DNA of 60,174 bases from Akkermansia muciniphila. Its GTDB lineage: Bacteria; Pseudomonadota; Gammaproteobacteria; Burkholderiales; Burkholderiaceae_C. Below, piece by piece: positions 1-7,837 of this stretch (within the stretch, counting starts at the first letter, position 1; each line of letters opens with the position of its first letter). The translations under genes and the position numbers were made by a program. The notes below the pieces were generated by a model, which had not been told where the DNA came from, ran no database searches, and was given only the letters and a program-made list of their open reading frames with translations. The DNA lies in assembly GCA_943331105.2 (NCBI GenBank), contig CALQKH020000017.1, positions 1 to 60,174 on the forward strand, in the 5' to 3' direction.

Positions 1-1923
1 GCCAGTGCCAGCATCAAAGAGCGCCGTCGGCGTGGCCTGACTTGGTACCCCGTCACCATCACCCAAGAAGACATTGGTTTTGGGGGCAAGGTGGTGCTGG
101 AGCTGGAGCGCCCGGCGCATCGGCAAGACCTGCATTTGTTTCAGGTGGGGGCGGCTGCGGCGCTGTTCAGCAGTGCGCCCGGCTACTCGGGGCCTGATCG
201 GCCCGTGGTGAGTGGCGTGGTGACCCGCGTGCGGCGCAACAAGCTGCTGCTGGCCACCACCAAAGAAGCGCTGCCCGACTGGGTGCTGAACGGCAGCAGC
301 CCAAATGGCAGCACCCTCAACGGAAGCACGTTAGGCATTGACCTGACCTTTGACGAGGTCAGTTACCGCGAGATGAACCAGGCCCTGAGCGCGGTCATGG
401 CTGCAGACGGTAACCGCTTGGCCGAACTGCGCGACGTGTTGCTGGGCGCACGGCAGGCAACTTTTCGCGAGCCCCAAGCCGACGACCTGTTTTACCCCAG
501 TGCGCTCAACGACTCGCAGCTGGCGGCGGTGCGCCATGTGGTCACGGCGCAAGACGTGGCCATCGTCCACGGCCCGCCCGGCACGGGCAAAACCACCACG
601 CTGGTGCAGGCCATTTTGGAAACCATCCGGCGCGAGCGGCGCGTGCTGGTGTGCACCCCCTCCAATACCGCCGTGGACCTGCTGACCGAAAAGCTGGCCG
701 AGTGCGGTGTGAGTGTGATCCGCCTGGGCAACCCCAGCCGCGTGTCGGATCTGCTGCTCCAGCACACGCTCGACGCCGGGGTGATGGCCCACGCCAGCTA
801 CGCCAAGATGCACGCCATGCGCCAAACCGCTGAGCAGCACCGCGAGACGGCCAGTGAACGCGTGCGCCACTTTGGTTTTGAGGAGCAACAGCGCCGCCAA
901 TGGCTGCGCGAAGAAGCGCGCACGCTGCGCCAAGCCGCCGACGACTTGGAGCGATTCATGACCGAGGACGTGCTCGAATCGGTGCAGGTCATCACCTGCA
1001 CGCTGGTGGGTGCCAGCCACCGCCACATTCGCTACCTGGGCTTTGAGACCGTGTTTATTGACGAAGCCGCCCAGGCCTTGGAGCCGGGTTGCTGGATTCC
1101 GATTGCCAAGGGCCAGCGTCTGGTGTTGGCGGGCGACCACCACCAACTGCCACCCACCGTCAAAAGCGAAAAAGCCGCCCGCGAAGGCCTGCGCGAAACC
1201 CTGTTTGAAAAGTGCATCCAGCGCCAACCCCACACGGCCCGCATGCTGAAGGTGCAATACCGCATGCATGCGCACATCATGGGCTTCAGCTCCGAGAAGT
1301 TTTATGGCGGTCAACTGGTGCCGCACCAAAGCGTCCGCTATGCCGACTTGGCCGCGTATGACCCGCGCTTTGCAACCGACCTGCCCGTGGAATTCATCGA
1401 CACGGCGGGCTGCGGCTATGAAGAACTGGCCATCCCCGAAAGCCGCTCCACCGCCAACCCCGAAGAAGCCCACTTGCTGCTGGAGCGCCTGGCGCAGCTG
1501 ATTGCGCTGGGCGAGCCCACCGACCCAGATCAGCGCCCGCTCACCATCGGCGTCATCGCGCCGTACCGCGCCCAAATCAACTATTTGAAAGAGGCCATCG
1601 AAGACAGCGCTGTGCTGAATGGTTTGCTGCTGCAACGCAGACTCAGTGTGGGCACCGTCGATTCGTTTCAGGGCCAAGAGCGCGACATCATTGCCATCAC
1701 CTTGACGCGCAGCAATGCCCAAGGCGAGATCGGCTTCCTGTCTGACATTCGCCGCATGAACGTGGGCATGACCCGCGCACGGCGCAAATTGCTGCTGGTG
1801 GGCGACTCGTTCACGCTTTGCAGGCATCCGTTTTTTGGGGAGTTACTGGCTTATGTGAAGGGGGTGGGGGGCTACCGCACGGCGCAAGACGCGAAAATCA
1901 ATCGGGGCGCTACGCCGCTCTGA
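1..1923 (+). CDS. SF1 DNA/RNA helicase, UPF1/IGHMBP2 type (5' end missing)
   Basis: The frame is open from the first base, so the true start lies left of the window; GTG at 91 is only an internal candidate. Visible motifs are Walker A GPPGTGKTT at about 571, the motif II box DEAA near 1060, motif III GDHHQLPPT, motif V with DSFQGQERD, and motif VI NVGMTRARR. This order matches the AAA_11/AAA_12 halves of Upf1-like superfamily 1 helicases, ATP-driven enzymes that unwind nucleic acid in the cytoplasm. A loop with repeated NGS units (about 280-335) sits before the helicase core and looks like a flexible linker. The cellular role cannot be told from this. The 3' end overlaps the convergent mqsA end by 14 bp. 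Confidence 0.9.
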   Translation, partial: ASASIKERRRRGLTWYPVTITQEDIGFGGKVVLELERPAHRQDLHLFQVGAAAALFSSAPGYSGPDRPVVSGVVTRVRRNKLLLATTKEALPDWVLNGSSPNGSTLNGSTLGIDLTFDEVSYREMNQALSAVMAADGNRLAELRDVLLGARQATFREPQADDLFYPSALNDSQLAAVRHVVTAQDVAIVHGPPGTGKTTTLVQAILETIRRERRVLVCTPSNTAVDLLTEKLAECGVSVIRLGNPSRVSDLLLQHTLDAGVMAHASYAKMHAMRQTAEQHRETASERVRHFGFEEQQRRQWLREEARTLRQAADDLERFMTEDVLESVQVITCTLVGASHRHIRYLGFETVFIDEAAQALEPGCWIPIAKGQRLVLAGDHHQLPPTVKSEKAAREGLRETLFEKCIQRQPHTARMLKVQYRMHAHIMGFSSEKFYGGQLVPHQSVRYADLAAYDPRFATDLPVEFIDTAGCGYEELAIPESRSTANPEEAHLLLERLAQLIALGEPTDPDQRPLTIGVIAPYRAQINYLKEAIEDSAVLNGLLLQRRLSVGTVDSFQGQERDIIAITLTRSNAQGEIGFLSDIRRMNVGMTRARRKLLLVGDSFTLCRHPFFGELLAYVKGVGGYRTAQDAKINRGATPL

Positions 1924-2311
1924 CCTCGCTCAGCAAATCGGGGTGGCGGTCCAGCACCTTGAGCAACTTGACCAAAGCCAGCGGCGGTTTGGTCTTGCCG
2001 TTCTCGTAGCGAGAAAACGCATTCACGCCACCGCCAAAAATATCGGCAGCTTCGCGTTGGTCGAGGTCGAGCTTCTTGCGCACTTTGGCAATGTAGGCAG
2101 GGTCAACATAAGCAGCGTTCACTTGCCTTTGATGCGCCCCAAGCAAGTCGCTGTATCGGTCACCGTGTTCGCGGTTCAAGACGGCTTCGCCGCAGGCAGG
2201 ACAAAAATCACCCGTCACGTCGGGAATGGTGGTGCTTTCTCCCTTGTAGACATAGGGCATGTCGCGGGTATCGTGGATCAGTTCAGCCGCTCCACAGCAT
2301 GGGCATTTCAT
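1910..2311 (-). CDS. mqsA: MqsA-type antitoxin of the mqsRA toxin-antitoxin pair
   Basis: About 133 residues. The N-terminal zinc-binding domain has two CxxC pairs (CPCC, CPAC). The C-terminal Xre helix-turn-helix contains GGGVNAFSRYENG, nearly identical to what I recall of E. coli MqsA. I chose ATG at 2311 because AAGGAG lies 8 bases upstream and because this puts the first cysteines at residues 3 and 6, as in E. coli. A GTG at 2317 would overlap the mqsR stop. The family binds and blocks the MqsR RNase and represses its own operon through AACC-N5-GGTT palindromes. Gene order is toxin first, the reverse of most type II pairs but normal for mqsRA. Confidence 0.95.
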   Translation of the reverse strand: MKCPCCGAAELIHDTRDMPYVYKGESTTIPDVTGDFCPACGEAVLNREHGDRYSDLLGAHQRQVNAAYVDPAYIAKVRKKLDLDQREAADIFGGGVNAFSRYENGKTKPPLALVKLLKVLDRHPDLLSEVRAA

Positions 2312-2313
2312 GG

Positions 2314-2616
2314 TCACAGCTCCTTGAATGAAACAATCAAAACGTCGTCGATGACAGTCAGCTTGAGATACACCTCAGCGCCGCTGGGGGTCTTGGCGTG
2401 GTACACGTCCTGCCATATCCGGTGATCCGCATGGGTCGTCATGCTCTTGTAAAAGTTGGCAGAGGTCAGGGACATGACGACGGCACACATTCCGGCCAAG
2501 TCGCTGATGCCAAGCTCAAGAGCCCCACTGAACGCGCTCGCTGTCGCCCTGACATGACCACTCTCCACCAGCCCCTGGACAACGGCCAGCTTGCAGTGAG
2601 GGGTACTTTTCTCCAT
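2314..2616 (-). CDS. mqsR: MqsR-type mRNA interferase toxin
   Basis: One hundred residues, the usual family length. The start MEKSTPH and the blocks FYKSMTT, IWQDVY and VLIVSFKE match E. coli MqsR closely. The family cuts free mRNA at GCU/GCA and has a RelE-like fold; the Lys, Gln and Tyr expected in the active site are present (about K57, Q69, Y83). It ends 2 bases before the mqsA start, so the two are co-translated. There is no Shine-Dalgarno before the ATG and a consensus -10 sits 6 bases upstream, so the mRNA may be leaderless. Confidence 0.95.
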   Translation of the reverse strand: MEKSTPHCKLAVVQGLVESGHVRATASAFSGALELGISDLAGMCAVVMSLTSANFYKSMTTHADHRIWQDVYHAKTPSGAEVYLKLTVIDDVLIVSFKEL

Positions 2617-2621
2617 TGTGA

Positions 2622-2639
2622 ATTATAACCAAGTAGGTT
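2622..2639 (-). promoter_or_regulatory. mqsRA promoter -10 overlapped by an MqsA-type palindrome
   Basis: On the minus strand a perfect TATAAT occupies 2627-2622. The palindrome AACC-AAGTA-GGTT at 2627-2639 touches it and has the same AACC-N5-GGTT layout as the E. coli MqsA operator. A further half-site (AGGTT) lies near 2652-2656. Repressor bound here would cover the promoter, which fits autoregulation. No good -35 is seen. Confidence 0.7.
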
Positions 2640-2877
2640 TATTTGGCTGGTAGGTTAACGATCAAGCTATCCAGTCTTCAAGTTTCAAACCTGGCACCGG
2701 TACATTTCTTGACGGCCCGAGTGCTCGGCATGGCGGGTGTTGTGGAAGATTTTCATGGGCTTGTGACTTGTTTGGGGTCAAGTGTGCCAGTGCCCAAGGA
2801 AGGCAAACCGCTGTTTGGCTTGACAGGGGTGGAAATTGTGAGCAGACTAGATGGCTGACTAGTTCGAGGGGGCTGAG
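2640..2877. other. Intergenic region between two divergent toxin-antitoxin pairs
   Basis: About 240 bases with no convincing gene. The 71-codon open frame on the plus strand (2643-2858) has no recognisable domain and no ribosome-binding site. Near the right end GACTAG occurs twice (2845 and 2857) shortly before the antitoxin start and could be part of its operator, but this is speculative. Confidence 0.5.
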
Positions 2878-3135
2878 ATGCATACATGGCCAGTACAAGA
2901 CGCGAAAGCGCGGTTCAGTGAGTTTTTGGATGCGTGCCTGGTCGAGGGGCCGCAAATGGTCACCCGACGTGGCGCTGAAGCTGCCGTGTTGGTGCCCGTG
3001 CAGGAGTGGCGGCGTATGCAGTCGGCAGCTCGCCCCTCGCTGAAGCAACTGCTGCTCTCGGACCAAGCCCGCACCGACTTGATCGTGCCGCCGCGAGGAC
3101 AAGCCAAACGTCGACCTGTGGAACCGATGCTGTGA
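2878..3135 (+). CDS. Phd/YefM-family antitoxin
   Basis: 85 residues. The N-terminus (MHTWPVQDAKARFSEFL) and the segment VTRRGAEAAVLVP are typical of the Phd/YefM fold, whose N-terminal half binds operator DNA while the C-terminal tail wraps the toxin. The start ATG is preceded by GAGGGGG. The stop overlaps the GTG start of the PIN toxin by four bases (GTGA, 3132-3135), which couples translation. Phd-type antitoxins paired with PIN toxins are common. Confidence 0.93.
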   Translation: MHTWPVQDAKARFSEFLDACLVEGPQMVTRRGAEAAVLVPVQEWRRMQSAARPSLKQLLLSDQARTDLIVPPRGQAKRRPVEPML

Positions 3136-3548
3136 CGCAGCGCTATTTGCTGGACTCCAATGTGGTGTCTGAGTTGCGCAAGCCGCGCCCGCACGGCGGC
3201 GTTGTGGCTTGGCTGGAAACGCTGGATGACGCTCAGCTTTACGTGTCGGCGGTCACGCTGGGCGAAATTCAAGCGGGCATCGAGCTGACACGGGAACAGG
3301 ACCCCGATAAGGCCCAGCAAATTGAAGACTGGTTGGCCTTAGTGGCGGGCGCGTACAACGTCTTGCCCATGGACGCCGCAGCCTTCACGGCTTGGGCGAA
3401 GTTGATGCACCGCAAGTCAGACACGCTCTATGAAGACGCCATGATTGCCGCAACCGCCAAGGTGCATGGATTGACCGTGGCCACCCGGAATGCGGCGGAC
3501 TTTCAGACGCTGGGTTTCGAAGTGTTCAACCCGTTTGACTCGGTGTAA
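3132..3548 (+). CDS. vapC: VapC/FitB-type PIN-domain ribonuclease toxin
   Basis: 138 residues from GTG at 3132. PIN-domain acidic residues are visible: LLDSN near the N-terminus, VTLGEIQAGI in the middle, YEDAMIAATA and TRNAADF near the C-terminus. These make the metal-binding site that cleaves RNA. I preferred 3132 over upstream starts because homologs begin with xxYLLDSNV and because of the GTGA overlap with the antitoxin. RNA target unknown. Confidence 0.93.
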   Translation: MTQRYLLDSNVVSELRKPRPHGGVVAWLETLDDAQLYVSAVTLGEIQAGIELTREQDPDKAQQIEDWLALVAGAYNVLPMDAAAFTAWAKLMHRKSDTLYEDAMIAATAKVHGLTVATRNAADFQTLGFEVFNPFDSV

Positions 3549-3580
3549 TCCAATTTTTTGCACGGGGCTTGGCTCAGCCC

Positions 3581-4429
3581 TCAACCAAACTCCCGAAACC
3601 CCTTGAGCGCAGGCAGCGGCGCAAAGTTCGCCTCGCGTTTTTGTTGCATGGCGCTGATGGCCTCGCGCACGTTGGCGTTGCTCCAGATGGCGCCTTGCAG
3701 CCAGCCCATGTGGCGCAGGCTGTCTTCGGTGCTGTGGTCGCGGGCGTAGTGCAGCACTTGCTTGGTGCCCCAAATGGCCACGGGCGGTTTGCTGGCAATC
3801 TCTTTGGCCGCTTGCAGGGCGGCGGCCACGGTGGCTTCGTGGGTGGGCAGCACCTCGTTCACCAGGCCGTGGGCCAGGGCCTTGTCGGCACCCAGGCGCC
3901 TGCCCGTGTAGGCCAGTTCTTTCACCAGCGCCATGGGCAGCAGCTTGGGCAGGCGCTGCAGCGTGCCCACGTCGGCCACCATGCCGATGTTGATTTCTTG
4001 GATGCAGAAGAACGCATCGGCCGATGCATAACGCATGCAGCAGGCGGTGACCATGTCCACCGCGCCGCCAATGCAGCCGCCCTGGATGGCGGCAATGACC
4101 GGGATGCGCAGTTCTTCGAGCAGGGTGAAGGTGTGCTGCATGTCGGTCAGCAGGTCGTACACCGCAGAGCGGCCTTCGGCGCTGGTGTCGTCCATCAGGA
4201 TGGCGCTGCCAAAGGTCTTCAGGTCCATGCCCGCGCTGAAGTGTTTGCCGGTGCTGGAGATCACCAGCGCCCGGGCGGTGCCGGCCTTGTGGATGTCGGT
4301 CAGCACCTCGTGCAACTCGCGCCAAAAAGTGGGGTGCATGGTGTTCATCGCATCGGGGCGGTTCAGCACCAGGTGGGCAATGTGGTCCTCAGTCTTCAGG
4401 GAAAAGCAGCTCAGTTTGTCCATGGTCAT
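3581..4429 (-). CDS. Crotonase-family delta3,5-delta2,4-dienoyl-CoA isomerase-like protein
   Basis: 282 residues with the crotonase fold. The stretch GGAVDMVTACCMRYA, then QEINIGMVADVGTLQRLPK, follows mammalian ECH1. Its catalytic Asp (in GGAVD), Glu (QEINIG) and Asp (ADVGT) are all conserved, which ordinary enoyl-CoA hydratases lack. The likely reaction is isomerisation of 3,5-dienoyl-CoA during oxidation of unsaturated fatty acids. The CoA/oxyanion loop HFSAGMDLKTFG is present. ATG codons lie at 4429 and 4423 with no strong Shine-Dalgarno. Either way the start lies inside the dinB 3' end (about 41 bp overlap on the same strand), so the two genes are probably co-transcribed. Confidence 0.82.
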   Translation of the reverse strand: MTMDKLSCFSLKTEDHIAHLVLNRPDAMNTMHPTFWRELHEVLTDIHKAGTARALVISSTGKHFSAGMDLKTFGSAILMDDTSAEGRSAVYDLLTDMQHTFTLLEELRIPVIAAIQGGCIGGAVDMVTACCMRYASADAFFCIQEINIGMVADVGTLQRLPKLLPMALVKELAYTGRRLGADKALAHGLVNEVLPTHEATVAAALQAAKEIASKPPVAIWGTKQVLHYARDHSTEDSLRHMGWLQGAIWSNANVREAISAMQQKREANFAPLPALKGFREFG

Positions 4430-5687
4430 TCACTTGGGGTGGTGGGTTGGCAGATGCTTCACTGTAAGAGGCCAGAGGTGTGGGCACTGTCCCGGCCTTG
4501 ACCAGCGACCCCACCCGCACACCCAACAGCCGTATGCGGCGTGACAGGTCCACCCGCTTGAGGCATTGGCCGGCAATCAGTCGGATGCGCTTGGCATCGG
4601 CGGTGTATTCGGTCAGGGTCTGGTCACGTGTGACGGCCTGAAAGTTGTCATACCGCAGCTTGATGCCGATGGTTTTGCCTTCGTAGCCTTTGCGCTGCAA
4701 GTCGGCGGCCACTTGCTGGCACAGGCGGGTGAAGACGGCGCCCAGCTCGGCACGGTCGCGCACGGCGTGCAGGTCGCGCTCAAAGGTGGTTTCGCGGCTC
4801 ATGCTGACGGGCTCGCTCTCGGTTTCCAGCGGCCGGTCGTCGCGGCCCCAAGCCGCTTCGTGCAGCCAAGCGCCGTAGCTTTTGCCAAAGTTTTCAATCA
4901 GCCAATGCGGTTCGCGTGCGGCCAGTTCGCCGATGGTGTGGATGCCAAAGCCTTTGAGTTTTTCATCGGCTTTGGGGCCCACCCCGTTGATCTTGCGGCA
5001 GACCAGGGGCCAGATCAGGCTTTGCAGGTCGGCCTCATGCACGACCGAGATGCCATTGGGTTTGTTGAACTCGCTGGCCATCTTGGCGATGAGTTTGTTG
5101 GGCGCCACGCCAATCGAGCAGGTCAGGCCTGTGGCCTCAAAAATGCTTTTTTGGATCAAGCGCGCCAGCACCCGCCCGCCTTCGCGCTGACCGCCAGGTA
5201 CGTCGGTGAAGTCGATGTAAACCTCGTCCACGCCGCGGTCCTGCATGACGGGGGCGATGTCGGTGATGATGCTTTTGAAGGTGCGGGAAAAGTACCGATA
5301 CCGCTCAAAGTCCACCGGTAAAAGGATGGCTTGCGGGCAGAGCTTGGCGGCCTTCATCAGGCCCATGGCCGAGCCGATGCCGAACTGCCGCGCTGCATAG
5401 GTGGCGGTGGTGATCACGCCGCGTCCGGTGTAGCCCTCGATGCGTGGGAAAAAATCCACCGGAATGCGGTCCAGCCGCTCGGCAAAGCTGCCTTCGGTCC
5501 ATTCGCCATCGGGGTAGGCCGCTTGCAGCTTGCCCAGCAGGTCGTCTTCTTTGCGCCTGCCGCCGCCTATGACCACCGGCAAGCCTTTGAGCTGCGGGTA
5601 GCGCAGCAACTCGCAGGAAGCGTAAAACGCGTCCATGTCGAGGTGGGCAATGCGGCGCACGGGGTGAGCAATTGGGGCGGTGGTCAC
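4389..5687 (-). CDS. dinB: DNA polymerase IV (translesion, Y family)
   Basis: About 432 residues from a GTG at 5687; upstream in-frame codons do not look like Pol IV. The palm motifs are HLDMDAFYASCE at the N-terminus and GVDEVYIDFTDV, which supply the metal-binding acids. Then come the helix-hairpin-helix thumb (NGVGPKADEKLKGFGIHTIGELA) and a little-finger domain. Compared with E. coli DinB (351 residues) there is an extra segment of about 45 residues between VVIGGGRR and GVITTATYAARQFG, plus a longer C-terminus. The enzyme extends past damaged bases and is usually SOS-controlled; I see no clear LexA box. Confidence 0.93.
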   Translation of the reverse strand: MTTAPIAHPVRRIAHLDMDAFYASCELLRYPQLKGLPVVIGGGRRKEDDLLGKLQAAYPDGEWTEGSFAERLDRIPVDFFPRIEGYTGRGVITTATYAARQFGIGSAMGLMKAAKLCPQAILLPVDFERYRYFSRTFKSIITDIAPVMQDRGVDEVYIDFTDVPGGQREGGRVLARLIQKSIFEATGLTCSIGVAPNKLIAKMASEFNKPNGISVVHEADLQSLIWPLVCRKINGVGPKADEKLKGFGIHTIGELAAREPHWLIENFGKSYGAWLHEAAWGRDDRPLETESEPVSMSRETTFERDLHAVRDRAELGAVFTRLCQQVAADLQRKGYEGKTIGIKLRYDNFQAVTRDQTLTEYTADAKRIRLIAGQCLKRVDLSRRIRLLGVRVGSLVKAGTVPTPLASYSEASANPPPQVNDHGQTELLFPED

Positions 5688-5728
5688 CCAGCAAGCATAG
5701 CGTGGGTGGCAGGCCCTGAAGCCTTTAT

Positions 5729-6883
5729 TCAGGCCTTCGGAAAGGTGCCCGGCAACAAGATGTTGGTGTTGACATTCTGGATGTCGGTGTGGCCGCAAAA
5801 GGCCATGGTGATGTCCAGCTCTTTGTGGATGATTTGCAGGGCCTTGGTCACGCCCGCTTCACCCATGGCGCCCAAGCCGTAGGCCATGGCGCGGCCGATC
5901 ATGGTGCCTTTGGCGCCAAGCGCCCAAGCCTTCAAAACGTCTTGGCCGCTGCGGATGCCGCCGTCCATCCAGACTTCAATCTTGTCACCAACCGCTGCCA
6001 CGATGGCGGGCAGGGCTTCGATGCTGCTGGGCGCGCCGTCGAGTTGGCGGCCGCCGTGGTTGCTGACCACAATCGCGTCAGCGCCGCTGGCCACGGCCAA
6101 CTTGGCGTCTTCCACGTCCATGATGCCCTTCAAGATCAGCTTGCCGCCCCATTGCTTCTTGACCCAGGCGATGTCTTCCCAATTGAGGGTCGGGTCAAAC
6201 TGCTCGTTGGTCCAAGAAGCCAGCGACTTCATGTTGCTCACAGCCTTGACGTGGCCCACCAGGTTGCCAAAGGTGTGGCGTTTGGTGCCGGCCATGCCCA
6301 AACACCAGCGGGGCTTGGTCATCAGGTTGATGATGTTGGCAATGGTGGGGCGGGGAGGCGCGGTCAGGCCGTTTTTCAGGTCTTTGTGGCGCTGGCCGAT
6401 CACCTGCAAATCGAGCGTGAGCACCATGGCGCTGACGTTGGCGGCCTTGCAGCGGTCGATCATGCGGGCCATGGCCTCGCGGTCGCGCATCATGTACAGC
6501 TGAAACCAAAACGGCGCTTGGGTGTGGGCTGCGATGTCTTCAATCGAGCAGATGCTCATGGTGGACAGCGTGAAGGGGATGCCGAACTTCTTGGCGGCCA
6601 TGGCGGCGTGCATTTCGCCATCGGCATGCTGCATGCCTGTCAGGCCCACGGGGGCGATGCAAACGGGCATTTTGGTGTCGATGCCCACCATCTTCGTGGC
6701 AGTGGTGCGGTTTTCCATGTTCACCGCCACGCGCTGGCGCAGCTTGATCTTTTGGAAGTCGTCTTCGTTGGCGCGGTAAGTGCCCTCGGTCCAGGAGCCG
6801 CTGTCGGCGTAGTCATAAAACATGCGCGGCACGCGCTTTTCGGCCAAAACCCGCAGGTCTTCGATGGTGGTGATCACGGTCAT
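5729..6883 (-). CDS. lldD: FMN-dependent L-lactate dehydrogenase / alpha-hydroxy-acid oxidase family
   Basis: About 384 residues from ATG 6883, with GGAG seven bases upstream. A longer open frame continues to 7060 but that N-terminal part is unlike the family. The family signature SNHGGRQLDGAPS contains the catalytic His and Arg, and DGGIRSGQDVLKA with IGRAMAYGLGA makes the FMN phosphate site. These enzymes oxidise 2-hydroxy acids (lactate, glycolate, mandelate) at the membrane. Its place at the edge of the aldarate cluster suggests a role with a C3 hydroxy acid there, but the substrate is not proven by sequence. Confidence 0.88.
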   Translation of the reverse strand: MTVITTIEDLRVLAEKRVPRMFYDYADSGSWTEGTYRANEDDFQKIKLRQRVAVNMENRTTATKMVGIDTKMPVCIAPVGLTGMQHADGEMHAAMAAKKFGIPFTLSTMSICSIEDIAAHTQAPFWFQLYMMRDREAMARMIDRCKAANVSAMVLTLDLQVIGQRHKDLKNGLTAPPRPTIANIINLMTKPRWCLGMAGTKRHTFGNLVGHVKAVSNMKSLASWTNEQFDPTLNWEDIAWVKKQWGGKLILKGIMDVEDAKLAVASGADAIVVSNHGGRQLDGAPSSIEALPAIVAAVGDKIEVWMDGGIRSGQDVLKAWALGAKGTMIGRAMAYGLGAMGEAGVTKALQIIHKELDITMAFCGHTDIQNVNTNILLPGTFPKA

Positions 6884-7001
6884 GGTTTGTCTCCGGCAGG
6901 GGGGCAAGCGATTTTTGAAAGTCGCCCATGGTAGCCGCAGGTCATGCCGGGTGCTGTGAAACTTGAGACAACCCGTTTGAAATTTCTTGTGAGCTGTGCT
7001 T

Positions 7002-7823
7002 TCACCCGTGCGGCGTTGCCTTGACGAACGCGCCGCCTTGGTAAATCGCGGCTGGATCATTCTTGTCGATGCTTTGCTGACGGGCTTCGACAGTCGGGCG
7101 GAACACGTCGGACGAATCCAGCGGGCGGTAACCGATGTGTTTGGCGTGGGTGTTGTCCCACCAGGTGGTCTGGTTGTCTGACATGCCGTAGATGATGCTG
7201 TGGCCGACGATGGGGGCGGTGAGTGCGGCCACCACCAGACGCTCTAGGTCGTCAAAGCTCAGCCAGGTGGCCAGCATGCGGCGGTCTTTGGGTTCGGGGG
7301 TAGAAGAGCCGATGCGGATGCTCACTGTTTCGATGCTCCAGCGGTCCCAGTACATCTGGGCTACATCTTCGCCAAAGGCTTTGGACAGGCCATAAAACCC
7401 ATCGGGTTTGGGCGGCATGCGGGTGTTGACCACTTCGTCTTGCCTGTAAAAACCAGTGACATGATTGGAACTGGCAAACACGATCCGCTTGACGCCTTGC
7501 AGCCTTGCGGCCTCGTACAGGTTGACCATGCCCAAGATGTTGCCCGCCAAAATGGTGTCCCAAGGCTGCTCGGTAGAAATGCCGCCCAGATGCACCACAG
7601 CGTTCACGCCTTGTAGCAGCGTTGTGACTTGGTCCTTGTTTTCGAGCGATGTGATCTGAACCTCTTCGCCTTCGGCAGCGCTGCCCAGGTCATTGCGGTC
7701 GCTCAACCGCAGCACCTCGCAATAGGCTTTGAGGCGCGGGCGCATCTCGCGCCCCAAATAACCAGCGGCACCCGTCAGCAGCAGGCGAGAAAAACGCAGA
7801 GGCGATGCGGGTTTGGGCAGCAT
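7002..7823 (-). CDS. udh: NAD-dependent uronate dehydrogenase (extended SDR)
   Basis: 273 residues. Rossmann motif LLLTGAAGYLG lies near the N-terminus, the catalytic Tyr/Lys in YGLSK at about 145, and VVHLGGIS, RIVFASSNHVTG, RIGSSTPEP and WWDN follow the Agrobacterium uronate dehydrogenase pattern as I remember it. The reaction oxidises galacturonate or glucuronate to the aldarolactone and so to galactarate or glucarate. Next to gudD, garD and an aldolase this makes the first step of an oxidative uronate route. It lies 14 bp after the aldolase gene and is probably in the same transcript. Confidence 0.88.
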   Translation of the reverse strand: MLPKPASPLRFSRLLLTGAAGYLGREMRPRLKAYCEVLRLSDRNDLGSAAEGEEVQITSLENKDQVTTLLQGVNAVVHLGGISTEQPWDTILAGNILGMVNLYEAARLQGVKRIVFASSNHVTGFYRQDEVVNTRMPPKPDGFYGLSKAFGEDVAQMYWDRWSIETVSIRIGSSTPEPKDRRMLATWLSFDDLERLVVAALTAPIVGHSIIYGMSDNQTTWWDNTHAKHIGYRPLDSSDVFRPTVEARQQSIDKNDPAAIYQGGAFVKATPHG

Positions 7824-7837
7824 GGCAAGCGATCTGT

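Noticed and set aside
331..1827. 498-codon open frame antisense to the helicase
   Set aside because: High-GC shadow frame; no known domain, while the plus strand carries full helicase motifs.
2643..2858. 71-codon plus-strand frame between the toxin-antitoxin pairs
   Set aside because: No domain, no ribosome-binding site, and it starts inside the mqsRA operator region.
2845..2863. Repeated GACTAG near the Phd-type antitoxin start
   Set aside because: Six-base repeats are too short to call an operator without comparison to relatives.
3569..4501. 310-codon plus-strand frame opposite the dienoyl-CoA isomerase
   Set aside because: His/Gly/Ala-rich shadow without domain or ribosome-binding site.
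6884..7060. N-terminal extension of lldD to 443 codons
   Set aside because: The extension is basic, low-complexity and absent from the family; ATG 6883 has a good ribosome-binding site.
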